64,000 bases of DNA, taken from positions 2,466,501-2,530,500 of the forward strand of contig OX439047.1 in the NCBI GenBank assembly GCA_949317995.1, given 5' to 3'. The notes below the pieces were generated by a model that saw nothing but the letters and a program-made list of their open reading frames with translations, was not told the DNA's origin and did not search any database. The stretch comes from Acholoe squamosa (taxonomy: Eukaryota; Annelida; Polychaeta; Phyllodocida; Polynoidae). The position numbers and the translations under genes were made by a program. Within the stretch, counting starts at the first letter, position 1. Every line of letters starts with the position of its first letter. Shown piece after piece: positions 40,835-52,005 of this stretch.

Positions 40835-42188
40835 TGTCATACTAGTAATTGTGGATGATCAAGTTGTCATATGAGAAATATCATATGACTAGTGGTATAT
40901 AGAGTAAATACAGCAAGCTCTCATAAAATAGTGTTATTTCCAGTTATCACTGGTTTATTCAGCTTTAGGCAACATGTAAGAAATATCAATCACACAGTAG
41001 TTAGTATGCAGGTAATTTCCACATACAGTAAATATACAATAATTCATAGAGTATAATGTTCTGTTCCACTCCACCTGTGAGGTAATAATAATACAATGTC
41101 CAGCATAGTTCTAGGTGGGTTCCCACACCTAGCTCCTGACCTGCTGCTTAGAGGAATAATGTAATAAAAAATAACTTAACCCTCTGGTGGATGTCTTGTA
41201 GAAGATAGCCTCTGGCCACTAATGATGGAATCCTATGCCTGTCTAGCATAGTTTCACCATAGTGTAGAGGTATAGCAGGTAGCAGGAGATGACTGGAGAT
41301 GTTACCTCTGGAGCGGTTCTGGAGATTCTGATTTCTAGGAGGAGCAGCCAGGCTATTTGTAGCAAATCTTGGCTTTGCAACTCAGACTGACTGGAGCCAG
41401 TGGCATCTGCCTAACTCTGCAATTGTTTGAGGGGAGTCTTTCATGTGTCACAGGGTGCACAAAGGACCCCCATAGACGCCGCCATGCCCCCCATTGTCTT
41501 GGTCGGTTCTGTAACTTCAAACCCTCATATTTAGGAAGTTTACGCAGTTACAACCGCCATTTTGGGCATGCGCGGAGTTGAATATGCCAAGTTACTAATG
41601 CCCGCTCGCCGGGCGCGTAACTCGCGTTGGTTTGTCTGTAGCGCATTCTGAGTTTAAATTAGTCTCCATGGCGTAACTTCCTTAATAATAGGAGTTCCGC
41701 CTTGCTATTGGGCTCATTTTGACCGTCCAATTATGGGCTTTCCATAAATGCTTTGATATTTGACCTAAGTTGCTCAGGAGCGACGCTAGAGTGACCGGAA
41801 GGTTATGGCGTCGTGACTTATGTAAGCTTTTGTTCAGTGTTTGGGTGCTCAGACACCCGTGACGGCGTCAGCGGTGCCCAGGCACCTCTAATGGCCGGTT
41901 GCATTCACTTACAAGTTATTAATTTGTGCACTGAACCATGAGGTCGCACACTGAGACCCTTCAAAGCTTTATATTATGCAGTGAACCATGAGGTCGGTTC
42001 ATTGGTGATGTAACTTATGTATATTTGAATATAGCTGGTGTGCAGTGGAGCATGAACGCTCTTATACAAAGTTTGAGCGCTCTTATAGCTCTTAGAACCA
42101 ACCTATGTATTGATTCCTTATACAACACATTATTTGATCAATACAACAATATGTCACAATTTATGGGATAATAAAATGGTATATGATA
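40835..42188 (-). repeat. LTR-B (3' LTR of copy 2)
   Basis: Starts TGTCATACTAGTAATTG. Its right border is near AATAAAATGGTATATGATAG, followed by TCTCCCCCGAAAAAATG, whose complement is purine-rich (CGGGGGAGATGGAG) and fits a polypurine tract next to the 3' LTR of a minus-strand element. In sequence it is closer to LTR-A than to LTR-C. Confidence 0.85.
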
Positions 42189-42399
42189 GAATACTCCATC
42201 TCCCCCGAAAAAATGCGAAACTCCGTCATTTCGCCAAGGGAATGTACAATATATATATTTTTACCTTATTTGGAGTTATATACTGTTTGTAAGAGGATTT
42301 GAAGTGATGGGGAGTGCTTCAAATACAATTTTTGTGGTAGAGCTTTGTCAGTATATATAAACAATTTTTCTCCTGGGTATAAGTACATTTCCGTAATTC

Positions 42400-43835
42400 T
42401 ACATCTTCCCATACATGGGTGTATTTGCTTATGTAATTTCAATTTTGGGTACAAATTTCCAATTTTATGTACAACATACAATTTGGCAAATATCATCTAA
42501 TTTTTGGCGTGCAATTTTGGCATTAAATGTTCAATTTAGCGTGCAAATTGAGCATAAATGACAATTTTAGTGTGCAAATTTACAATTTCGTGTGTAATTG
42601 CGTTCAATTGACAATTTTAGTATGCAAATATACAATTTTGCATTCAATTGACAATCTTAGTATGCAAATATATAATTTTGCGTTCATTTGACAATTTTAG
42701 TATGCAAATATACAATTTCGCGTGTAATTTTTGTCAAATGGCAATCTTAGTTTGCAAATATATAATTTCGCGTGTAGTTGGTTACACATGATGTTTTTGG
42801 TTGTGCAACTATATAATTTCACGTGTAATTGGTCACAAATGATAATATTGATTTTGCAAAAATCCAATTTAGTGTATGAATTGGGTACAAACGTACAATA
42901 TAATGTGCAACATACATTTTAGTGTGCAAATTGGGTACAAGCGTACAATCTAGTGTGCACATAGCAATTTAGTTTGCAAATTGGGTACAAACATACTGTC
43001 AATGGACCATTCTGGGTATTACAATTATTTTTCATATTTACTAAATTCTTCGCCATATAAAACCTGAGCTCTGCCCATGATCTACACTCAATAACATCCT
43101 GCATTCCCCAACAGGAACCAGGATCCATTACTCATCACAAACACACTTCCTCGATGACACTCTGTGACATAAGGTACAAGGATGTAATAACATTCCAACC
43201 TTATCTACGCATACACAGTGTAACTGGAGGAAGTGCGATCCACCTGTGGTGCCATATTTGGAATGAGAGAATATTTCACAATCTCCTCTCAATCCTCATC
43301 AACATGACTAACACACAGGTGGCAATCTCTCCCTATGACACGTGTCCCTATTTCATTGAGCCACGTGTATAGAATATTTCACAACACTGTGAGCTGCTCA
43401 AGTCTTTCATATAAAAGGCAGCTTGAGCAGCTCCCAGTCATCTCTCCCAACTTACACCTTACACCTATACCTAGAACCTACGACAGGTTGAGCTATAGGA
43501 TCAGAGGCAGAGCTTAGATCTTGGCGAGTGTTATCATTGTTACCACCTTTATGAAACACTCATGTCAGCTATGCAATAAAAGGATCAACTGAACTTCCCT
43601 GGATTCCGTGTATATTCACTTCACCACATGTAACCGTCCGTTGACAGTACAATCTAGTGTGCAAACATACAATTTTAGTGTGCAAATTGGGTACAAACGT
43701 ACAATCTAGTGTGCAAACATACAATTTAGTGTGTAATTGGGTTCAAATGTACAAACTGGTGTGCAACATACAATTTTAGTGTGCAGTTGAGTACAAATGT
43801 ATAATTTCGGTATACACTATGCAATTTTTGGGATT
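42400..43835. repeat. AT-rich degenerate tandem repeats in LTR element copy 2
   Basis: Same repeat family as 19190-19745 (GTGCAAATATACAATTTCG, GGGTACAAACGTACAATC), with extra units. It is interrupted at 42997-43646 by an unrelated solo LTR. Non-coding. Confidence 0.8.
42997..43646 (+). mobile_element. Solo LTR of an unrelated retroelement (about 650 bp)
   Basis: Starts TGTCAATGGACC and ends GTCCGTTGACA, absent at the same place in copy 1. The flanking bases ATAC and GTAC may be a 4-bp target duplication with one change. It contains TATAAAAGG (about 43412) followed by a start-like CAGTCATC and a poly(A) signal AATAAA (about 43575), the layout of a promoter-bearing LTR. No coding capacity. Confidence 0.7.
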
Positions 43836-44535
43836 TGAGACAAATTTTTCCGAGGACCGGAAAAACAAGGTACATCATGTACAATAGGCTCGTTTGTCTC
43901 TGAGTTACTCTGTAATTTTGCTATACGGGTGTATTAATTGGCAATTTCAGCAGTGGGCCGCTGCTTTTAATAGACTTTTCCCTAGCCTTTTTGAGTATGT
44001 GTCCCTAAAAGAGATCATTTGGTGAGTATCTTAAGTAAACAATTTTATGTCAACAATTTTCTCATTTTTTTTTTTTCCATTAATTTTTCCAACAATTTTC
44101 TTGGATACCTAAAGTGTGTTACCTTAAGTAAACCTTGGTATAGTATACAAGTGCTAGTGGGTACAAAAACTGTCTTAGTTATCTACCTGCATTCATGTAT
44201 ATTAATGTTAGATTTGTACAATTTACAATTTGCAATTTGCGCGTATATGCGCGCATTAATCATCAATTTTGTGAGAATACCATAGATTTTCATATTATAC
44301 ATCAACAAGTGGCTGTGTATATATTTTTTTTTTTCTAAATCAATTTTTTTTTCAATACTTTGATATTTTCATTGACAGTGGAGGTGTGTTAGGAATGAGA
44401 TGTGAATCTCTTCCCTGATGTGCTCATGCAGTGGTGGCACTTGAGGTGTTAGGTGCCAGATTTTGGCATGTGTCTGTGGCAGTGCATAGCTTGGTGTCAG
44501 TGGACAGTTCAGGGTGGGGGGGGGGTGTGTGTGTC

Positions 44536-44574
44536 CATAAAAGGAGGGAGTGGCTGGTATTGGAGTATCAGTTC
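44536..44574 (+). promoter_or_regulatory. TATA box and initiator of the opposite-strand gene, copy 2
   Basis: CATAAAAG (44536-44543) and TCAGTTC with its adenine at 44570 are spaced as in core promoters (TATA about 31 bp upstream of the start). The predicted 5' UTR is 32 nt to the ATG at 44602. Confidence 0.65.
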
Positions 44575-44601
44575 CTCACTGGAAACCTTTGCTGCAACAT
44601 C

Positions 44602-45075
44602 ATGGCTCACTATCAAGCTATCCTTGACTTGCCTGTGTCCCAGGTGATGGTGGTGGGGAGTCCGGCTAGGGCCCTGGTGGAGGCCAACCAGACCCTACAC
44701 TACGGCTATATAGTGAAAAATCACAGAGAAATCTGTGAGCACGGTGATGTGCTGGTCGACATGTACTCATGCCACTACTTTTTGGGTTCAGTCTTACGTC
44801 GGGGGGCCACTGTGGCCCTTTTGGCCAGGGCCTTGACTAATATAGGGTCCTGGCCCATGGATTCTAACCTCGGGCCACGTGAGCGAATGTTGTGGGACTA
44901 TTTCATGGCAGTCTCCTTTTTTGATCTTGCTGTGTCCGGGGACACATCTATGGCTGCTGAGTACGGACTGGGATCGATGGAGGCCCGACTTCTTGAGTGG
45001 GATCGTGACCACGGCCACATGTATGGATCGGACTCCTACTCTCCCGCCATTGTTGATCCCGAGGCTCTGTGGTAA
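44602..45075 (+). CDS. Opposite-strand accessory gene of the LTR element, copy 2 (unknown protein, 157 aa)
   Basis: Intact, intronless, same length as copy 1, without indels, while env and pol next to it carry several. It starts MAHYQAILDLP, and the central REICEHGDVLVDMYSCHYF and GATVALLARALTNIGSWPM segments are nearly invariant. No domain is recognised; it is not a histone. It is convergent with env: the stem-loop ends about 87 nt before the env stop. Opposite-strand genes are known in retroviruses (HTLV-1 HBZ), but no sequence relation is implied. Confidence 0.8.
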   Translation: MAHYQAILDLPVSQVMVVGSPARALVEANQTLHYGYIVKNHREICEHGDVLVDMYSCHYFLGSVLRRGATVALLARALTNIGSWPMDSNLGPRERMLWDYFMAVSFFDLAVSGDTSMAAEYGLGSMEARLLEWDRDHGHMYGSDSYSPAIVDPEALW

Positions 45076-45122
45076 AAACCCGACTGACTGAAACCTAGGG
45101 TGTAAAAACCCGCCATCCCAAA

Positions 45123-45160
45123 GGCCCTTTTCAGGGCCGGCAACTTGTCCGAAAAGTTCT
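45123..45160 (+). terminator. Histone-type 3' stem-loop plus purine-rich downstream element, copy 2
   Basis: GGCCCT-TTTC-AGGGCC at 45123-45138 is identical to copy 1, 47 nt after the stop, preceded by CCCAAA and followed by CCGAAAAGTTCTG. Histone mRNAs are cleaved just after this structure, bound by SLBP and U7 snRNP; by analogy the transcript would lack a poly(A) tail. Confidence 0.8.
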
Positions 45161-45224
45161 GAATACTGTCTCTGATCTGTTATCTCCTGGTGGTGGACTG
45201 GGGGCAGTCTAGGCTGTGGGCAGC

Positions 45225-47832
45225 CTAGGCTGTTTCCACAGTCACCGGGGAGGGTTGGTGGTTAAGAAAATTAGCAATAGTCTGCATGTTTGACCTTGCG
45301 GTCTCCTCCTGGTGTTCGTCAATAATTATATCTGTTGTATTTTCCAGTGCTGTCATGGTCACCGGGCTGGTGCCACAATCATTTTGGAGAATCATGGAGT
45401 AGTACAGTCCCTTGTTTTTGAGGGCTGGTATGGTGCTGAACCTAGTGCGCCAAGGTAAGTGTACCACCTGAGGAAGGTGATAAGAAAATTCTCCTCTCTG
45501 TGTTGTTATAACTGCTGGTCCATTCCAGGTAAATATTGCCTTAGGTAGTGGGAAGGTTTTAACCACTATTTCCTTATAGGTCGGGGCAGCTGCTGATTTA
45601 ATCTCATCAAATTCATCACGTATTGGCCTCATGGGTAGCGCAAAGTTTGAGTCTCCGCAATATATTTTAAAATATATTGTGGGATTTGTGCGCTTGGCCA
45701 CATTTCTCTTGCCACAGTGTGTCTGTGCAAATTTCTTAAGGTACTTCATTATTCTGTAGGCTGAGTAGATGGTCAGGGTGAATAGTATAGCAATTATCAG
45801 GGTGTGGGTTTCCTCTGTAGGGGTTGATTTGGTAGGATTTTTATCTGGGAGCAATTTGTGTAGGGGCAGCTCGGTGACTAGTCTAAATGCTTTGGCTGTA
45901 GGCAGGTAGGCTACAGTTCGTCCTAGTCTGTATAGTTTGAGTAGTATGTATATTATAAAAATGTGTTATCCCTAGAATGAGTCCTAAGCTTTGGAAGATT
46001 GGATGCTCTGTAACTCGACGTAGGTGTGATTCTACGTAACGTGTTTCCATTGCCTTATCAAGGTTGGAGGCATCTTTTAACAATGTTTTGGCGAAGGGCT
46101 CTAGATTTAGTTGAGTAATATCATCCATGATTGGATTTTCCTGTAGTTTTTCTAAGGTCCTAGAAAGGTTTACTACTGGGAAATTTGGAAGATTCTCTCT
46201 TTCATCTGGTTTAGTTTCAGAAATTTGGTTAAGTGCTGCCATGAATGGTAAATTAATTGTCTTGTTAATGTAATGAAATGATAAGGTTGAGTTACAGGGC
46301 AACCTTGTGTTTGGAAGAGAAAATTCTCCTACACTGATTGTGCACCCACAGGGTACACCTATGATTGAGTAGGACTGGGCTTTTCGGGTTTCAGACGTTT
46401 TACCATGGCAGTTGATAAAGTAATGGGGTTCATTAGTAGTGACCAGATACTCATCTTCAGAAATGGAAATAGCATGGGTGGTAGGTGCTTGCAGTGGTGA
46501 AACTGTAAACTTGCAATGTTCCTTAATCTGTTGAGCCTGGTTAGTAAAAATGGCTACAGGGCATGTAGGCCTGTGTTTATAAATTCTACCATTTACATCT
46601 CTACATACCTTTACTGTAGTACCTTCACATGCCTGCATATCCGCTGAGTCCAATTCGATGAATAATGATTCGTCATAAGATACTGCTAGAAACTCAGTTG
46701 TGGTTTGCAATCTGGTGACTCCTCTGGTGGGGGTCTCCTGTGTGTCTATAGGCATGGGTGATGTAATCATTTGGTACAGTTTGAAGGTAGAGGTAGTAGA
46801 TTGAATTATAATGTCCAGATGAATATATATATGGTGAGCTGAGTAAGTGTATGAGGTCAGCTTCTGTGAATAATAGAAATCTAAGTCATTAATTGCGACT
46901 TGTGCTCCAGGGTGTGTAATCCTAAGTTTGTTATTAATGTCAATTAAGTATCTAGCAAGGTCTGAGGGTGGTACTATATCAGGGGTTAGGATTCCTGATG
47001 ATAGCATCCTCAGGGCTGCATTTGTTCTTTGCAGTGGTTGAACTGTATTCATTCTTGCTGCTATGATGATTAATGCATCATTTAGTACTTGCATTTTTTC
47101 CCTTTGAGTTTTCTCGTGCCTTGAATATGAGTCAAGTGACCTGGACATGTTAGAGGCCCATAGGTTGAGGGTGTCACCTATGGTGTTGATTGTGCTGTCC
47201 AGTACCTTCTTATCTTGGATATATGCTTTAACAAACTTATCTTGTCTGTCTGTGACCTTTTCGATGAGACTTGCTGCTTCCTGATCTTGTTTAGCAAATT
47301 TTCTTAGTATTTCATCTATGTTCTTAAGCTGTCCCATTACTTGGTTTACATCTTCTACTGTGGCTAGACCTAGCACACCGCGAAACAGGGGTGCTAGAAA
47401 ACCCAGTATGGCCTCTCTTTTGGCCTTGTCCAATGTGTTTATGGGGTTGGCTAAGAACAATTTGATGGAGGCTAATGTTTTATTTATCTCCTTGTCTGCA
47501 ATTTCCAGCAAGGTGTCAAGCTCCTTGGCTTGTTGGATAAATTGACCAGAGGTATGATCTTGTAGAGTAGGAGTGGTCAATTGGAGTATTCTATCCTTTA
47601 TGGATCCTTGGGTAACGGGTGCCCGAGGTATCTTGTAAGGGATAGCTAACAACAGTGTTGTGGTTGTATGTCCATTGACCAATGGTTGAGGGCTAGGTTT
47701 GAATACTACTCCTATGTTTTGTCTCACCACAGGTGTATAACCTGCAGTAAGTGGTTCTATAATATATAATAACAGCATAGTTAGCAGTATGGGTGCAACT
47801 CTCAGTCTTCCCATGGTGCTTGTGTAAAGCAA
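45225..47832 (-). pseudogene. env: Envelope-like (F-type) glycoprotein gene of LTR element, copy 2
   Basis: The minus-strand frame of 649 codons (47832-45883) is followed by a second frame (45854-45225), separated by a short deletion near 45965 in the membrane-proximal region. Visible features: signal peptide (about 1-31), basic site KAKR (136-139), hydrophobic fusion-peptide-like segment (140-157), long heptad helix (about 160-260), a Cys-containing domain (about 400-500) and C-terminal hydrophobic segments in the second frame. By layout it is a class I-like fusion protein of errantivirus/baculovirus F type. It is a broken copy, though more complete than copy 1. Confidence 0.8.
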
Positions 47833-48630
47833 ATTTGCTGTTTAAAGTCTTTTCAAATTTGTAGTAATTTGGTGCTGGTAAAGTCTAAGTGTATGGTGTA
47901 AATGAAGTGGTTCAAACTGTACCTTTGCAAGGTTGAGCTGTCTTGGCAATATGTCCGGTGAGTCTATAGAGATTGACCAATAAATGGTAAGGTCAGGTTG
48001 AAGGTGAAGTAGGTGTGTTCTTTATCCTAGTGCAGTCTCTCCTAATGGAGAAATGGGCTGGCTAATTCCCAAGTGGGGTCCTGTAGACTTGTGTTCCAGA
48101 CTGCAGCTGGATGAAGACTGATGGTGGGCTATGGTCCACAGTGCTTTTTATGTAGCCTACCCTACCTACATCCATAGTGGGCTTGGTATTGTTTCTCTGG
48201 AGTCATGTACATAATCTCCAGTGTCTGCACCTGTGGGGTTCTATTGTGTTATCTGTGTACTGGTAATTAGCTCCTCCTGTCATCCAGGACAGCCATTCAT
48301 GACCGTCTAGACAGTTGTCTGAGGGTAGCTTAAAAGGTCAATTGATCTCTATAGACTGCTGTGTTGGCATAGCGCGCTCTTTCATGTGGGGATTAGGCTT
48401 TAGACACTCCATTGTGTTACCCTTACTCTTCTTAGACTTCATGTCTGCTTTACTTGGAGGGTCCCAGTCTTTGACCATTCAGTGGCAATAACCTACTGAT
48501 ATGTCTACAAATTTGATTGGCTTTATATATATAATTAATTCATTATCAGTCACACATGCCTATGTGTGGATGAAGAGAATTTGTAATAAACTTTGAAAAT
48601 CTTATGTTCTTTAGGTATCTCAATATGTTT
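47833..48630 (-). other. Spacer between integrase and env, copy 2
   Basis: Non-coding, about 800 bp, strongly conserved with 23725-24531. Its length is unusual for an errantivirus-type element, where pol and env usually lie close. Confidence 0.5.
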
Positions 48631-50982
48631 CTAATTTCTTGAAACTGCACCACATCTAGATGTTTTTCTTAGTATGTGGTGTGCAGGCCTAGGCTTGATA
48701 GGGCCTATACCTGTGGTTTCTCTTGTAAGGGTGATATCACTTTTGTTCCTTACAATTTTGTTGTAGTATTTGGTTTCATGTGGAATAAGCCTGTGTGCAA
48801 ATTCATTGTTCCTGACAGCTACAACCTTTTTCAGTCTGTCTATGTGCACAGGTCTGGCCACTAATAGATTGGTGTCCAAGTTTTTGAGTTTGGCACTTGT
48901 CAAACTAGGTCTATCTACTACAACATATGGTCCCATAAAAAGGGGTTGAAGCTTCTTACACTCTGTGTTCGTCAGGATTCTTGGTATGTTTAGGTACACC
49001 ATGTCGGTGACCTTGATTTCCTGTGGTGTAAGTTTCTTATCATATCTATCCTTTCTTTCCTTTTGTAGCTTGGTGACCCTTTCTATAGCTTTCCTCCTAG
49101 AGGTATCTTGATTTGTTATCATGTTAGCTACATGGTCTGCTACAGTGGATATGTCTTCCTGTATTCCCAGCCCTAAGTCCATTGGGGTGGCTGGGTTTCT
49201 TCCATGGAGTAGGAAGAAAGGGGTGAATCCTGTGGTTTGGGATTCTGTGTTATTTAATGCAAAGGTTATGGGTTCAATAAATGAATCCCAATTATTTTGG
49301 TGCTTTGAGCAGAATGCTCTGAGCGCTGTGCCAATGCTAGCATTGAATCTCTCTACAAGCCCATTTGATTGTGGCCTGTATCGTGAGGAGAATTTATGTT
49401 TGATCTTGAGGTGTTTAGTTAACTTTGTGAACTTTGCACCTGTATAACATGTTCCATTGTCTGTTTGAAGAGTGGCTGGTGTTCCATGATGACAAATTAT
49501 ATTCTTGTAGAACTCTGCTGCTGTTGTTTCAGCTTTTAAGTCAGTAGTAGCCCAAGCTGTTGCATATCTGGTAGCATAATCTATGCAGACTTGTATATGT
49601 TTGTTTCCCCTGGCAGTTGTGGGAAGTGGTCCCACCGCGTCGAGGTTTAGGAACTTCATTGGTGAAGCCATGTACTCTCTCACTGTCATTGGTGTTTTGT
49701 GTGAATGTACTTGCCTTTTTGCTGTGAGGCATGTGTGGCAGGTGGAAACATATTTTGTTGTGTCTGCTAGCATAGACTTCCAATATACCCTAGGTCGGAG
49801 TGCTGACAGCATCCTACTTGAACCAAGATGGCCACCAGTAGGTGAGTCATGGAAATACTGTAGTGTACTTGTTACCCATTGCTGTGGTATAACAATTTGA
49901 AGTGGTACAGTATTGGTTTTTCTCCAATTTATTGGGCATATATGGACTAATGTACCATTTACCAAGGTGTATGTCTGGCCTTGGTTGATGATTCTATTTC
50001 CTTGTGCTTTTGGTGCAGGCAAGGTCCCATCCTCAAGATATTGTATGAGGGGCAATAGTTCCTTGTCCTTCCTTTGTTCCAAGCCAAGGTTTGTACCTGA
50101 GATGGATGTGTCGGGAAACTGATCCAACAGTTGGTTTATATCTAGCACATGCTGTTTTATTCTGTCTCTTTCTTTTTCTTTCTCATCGACTATTGGCCTA
50201 TCTTGTGCCTTTTGTTGGGGTGTGACACTCTTGTTTTGGTGTGTAGGCTCCTTTGGAGGGCCTACTCTTGCCTTGATGGGAGTGGCAACCTTTTTCTTTA
50301 AAGGCACAATTTGCTTTTTGTCATTCTTCTGTTTCTCAGAGTTCTTTGATTTATTTGGTGCAGTGTCTTTTGTGACATTTTTCCTGGCAGGTTGGGTTTT
50401 GGTGGGTTTGTTTCCTGTGACCTTTTTCTCTTTTAGAATAGTTTGTGATTGTGTGGGGGGTTTTGGTGTGCCCTCCTGAATCATTTCTCTAGTCTTTGAG
50501 CGTGTGGTCATAGGACACAAATGGTTTGGTGCTTTCTCTCCCTGCATTGATTCAAAGAATCTGACTGATTTGGAAGTTGCTTGAGTAATAGCATATAGTG
50601 TGTCTTCTGAATCTTCATCATCTGAGTCGGGTGGGGTGAAGGGTGGCTCCTTAGGAGTTGCCTTCAGCATCTGATTGAGTGATGAGAATTCAATAGGCTC
50701 GAAGTCATTATCTGGAAAGAGTTGTGAGTATTCTCTCTCACAATGGCAAAACACATAGTGTGTAGATTGCTTCAAGATACCCCTAATGGGTGTCTCTGGC
50801 CTTTCAATGGTGTTGGGTGGATCATCCCTTTTGAATGGTACTTTCTTTGTTACTTTTGCAAACTTGGTTCTACTGGCTGCTCTAACTCTCCTTGGTGGGG
50901 GTGGAGGGTTAGTCATGGGTTCAGAATCTGGGTATTCTCTTCTAGACATAGCATCTGGTGGTGTGTTATCATCACCTTTCAC
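48631..50982 (-). CDS. pol: Integrase portion of pol, copy 2
   Basis: 783 codons. It continues directly from RNase H (HVKGDD, PDAMSRREYP) through a Pro/Lys-rich linker to the HHCC zinc domain (HDSPTGGHLG, CHTC) and the DDE core (LDAVGPLP, TDNGT, VERFNA). It is separated from RT/RNase H only by one stop (CAG to TAA, 50987-50989). It shows that integrase is part of one pol frame in the ancestral element. Confidence 0.9.
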   Translation of the reverse strand: MKGDDNTPPDAMSRREYPDSEPMTNPPPPPRRVRAASRTKFAKVTKKVPFKRDDPPNTIERPETPIRGILKQSTHYVFCHCEREYSQLFPDNDFEPIEFSSLNQMLKATPKEPPFTPPDSDDEDSEDTLYAITQATSKSVRFFESMQGEKAPNHLCPMTTRSKTREMIQEGTPKPPTQSQTILKEKKVTGNKPTKTQPARKNVTKDTAPNKSKNSEKQKNDKKQIVPLKKKVATPIKARVGPPKEPTHQNKSVTPQQKAQDRPIVDEKEKERDRIKQHVLDINQLLDQFPDTSISGTNLGLEQRKDKELLPLIQYLEDGTLPAPKAQGNRIINQGQTYTLVNGTLVHICPINWRKTNTVPLQIVIPQQWVTSTLQYFHDSPTGGHLGSSRMLSALRPRVYWKSMLADTTKYVSTCHTCLTAKRQVHSHKTPMTVREYMASPMKFLNLDAVGPLPTTARGNKHIQVCIDYATRYATAWATTDLKAETTAAEFYKNIICHHGTPATLQTDNGTCYTGAKFTKLTKHLKIKHKFSSRYRPQSNGLVERFNASIGTALRAFCSKHQNNWDSFIEPITFALNNTESQTTGFTPFFLLHGRNPATPMDLGLGIQEDISTVADHVANMITNQDTSRRKAIERVTKLQKERKDRYDKKLTPQEIKVTDMVYLNIPRILTNTECKKLQPLFMGPYVVVDRPSLTSAKLKNLDTNLLVARPVHIDRLKKVVAVRNNEFAHRLIPHETKYYNKIVRNKSDITLTRETTGIGPIKPRPAHHILRKTSRCGAVSRN

Positions 50983-50985
50983 GTG

Positions 50986-51950
50986 TTAGATGGTGAATGA
51001 AAATTGCTGTATGTCTAGAGCCCATCTAGCCCATCTATGTGTGAGTCCTGTAATGGTTAGTAGTGGGATTAGGGCTGCATGGTCTGTGTATAATTGGAAG
51101 TGTCTAGTTTCTAGATATTGTCTGAAGTGTAATACTCCATACACTACTCCCAGTAGTTCTCTCTCTGTGGTATTGTAATTTCTCTCATGTTTGGAGAGGG
51201 TTCTACCTGCAAAGGCTACTGGTCTGAGCACTCCTTCATTATCTCTCTGTGAGAGTACAGCTCCTAAACTCACATTGGAAGCATCAGTTGCCAAACTGAA
51301 CTCTTTCTCATAGTTTGGATATCTGAGAAGAGCATTGGTACAGAGGGCATGCTTTAATGTTTTGAAAGCATTATCTGCATCCTCTGTCCAGACAAATGCT
51401 TTGAGATGTGTCTGTAGATCATACAATGGTCTAGCAATTAGGGCATAACCTTTGATAAACTTTTTGAAGTATTGGCATAGGCCTGTGAAGGATCTGACAT
51501 TTTTGACTGATTTTGGTGTTGGGAAGGTTTTGATTGATTCCACCTTTGTGGGAGATGGTTGCAGTCCCATGGGTGTGACTCTCATTCCCAAGAAGTCTAT
51601 TCTGTCTATGAAGTATTCACATTTTGATTTCTTCAATTTGAGTTTACCAACTCTTAAGCTGTTGAAAACATCTTCCAGGTCATGGAAGTGTTGTTCGATT
51701 GATGGTGATAATACTAATATGTCATCTAGGTATGGTAGGGCACATTTGTATTTGAGTTTGTTCAGAATTAATGTAACTAGATGGCAATAGGAATTTGAAA
51801 AAAATCCCTGTTGGGCATCTAGCTTACTGAATACTCTTGGTCTAAGTGACCCTATCATGTCTAGAGTGTCATCGGCCCGGGGTGTAGATAAGGCTTGATT
51901 TATCGTGTTTTGGTTCAAATGACGAAAATCTGTGACGAGCCTATTGCCTC
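50986..51950 (-). pseudogene. pol: Reverse transcriptase and RNase H portion of pol, copy 2
   Basis: The frame 51918-50986 has KLDAQQG, YLDD, RNase H LATDAS and YTDHAAL. A deletion joins KLDAQQGFF directly to CHLVTL, removing the PMGLATAPAGF motif that copy 1 keeps. A nonsense codon separates it from integrase. Inactive. Confidence 0.85.
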
Positions 51951-52005
51951 CCGATGATTTTTGTACTAAAAAGGATCTGGAAGCCCAGGGGCCCCCCTCA
52001 GCACA

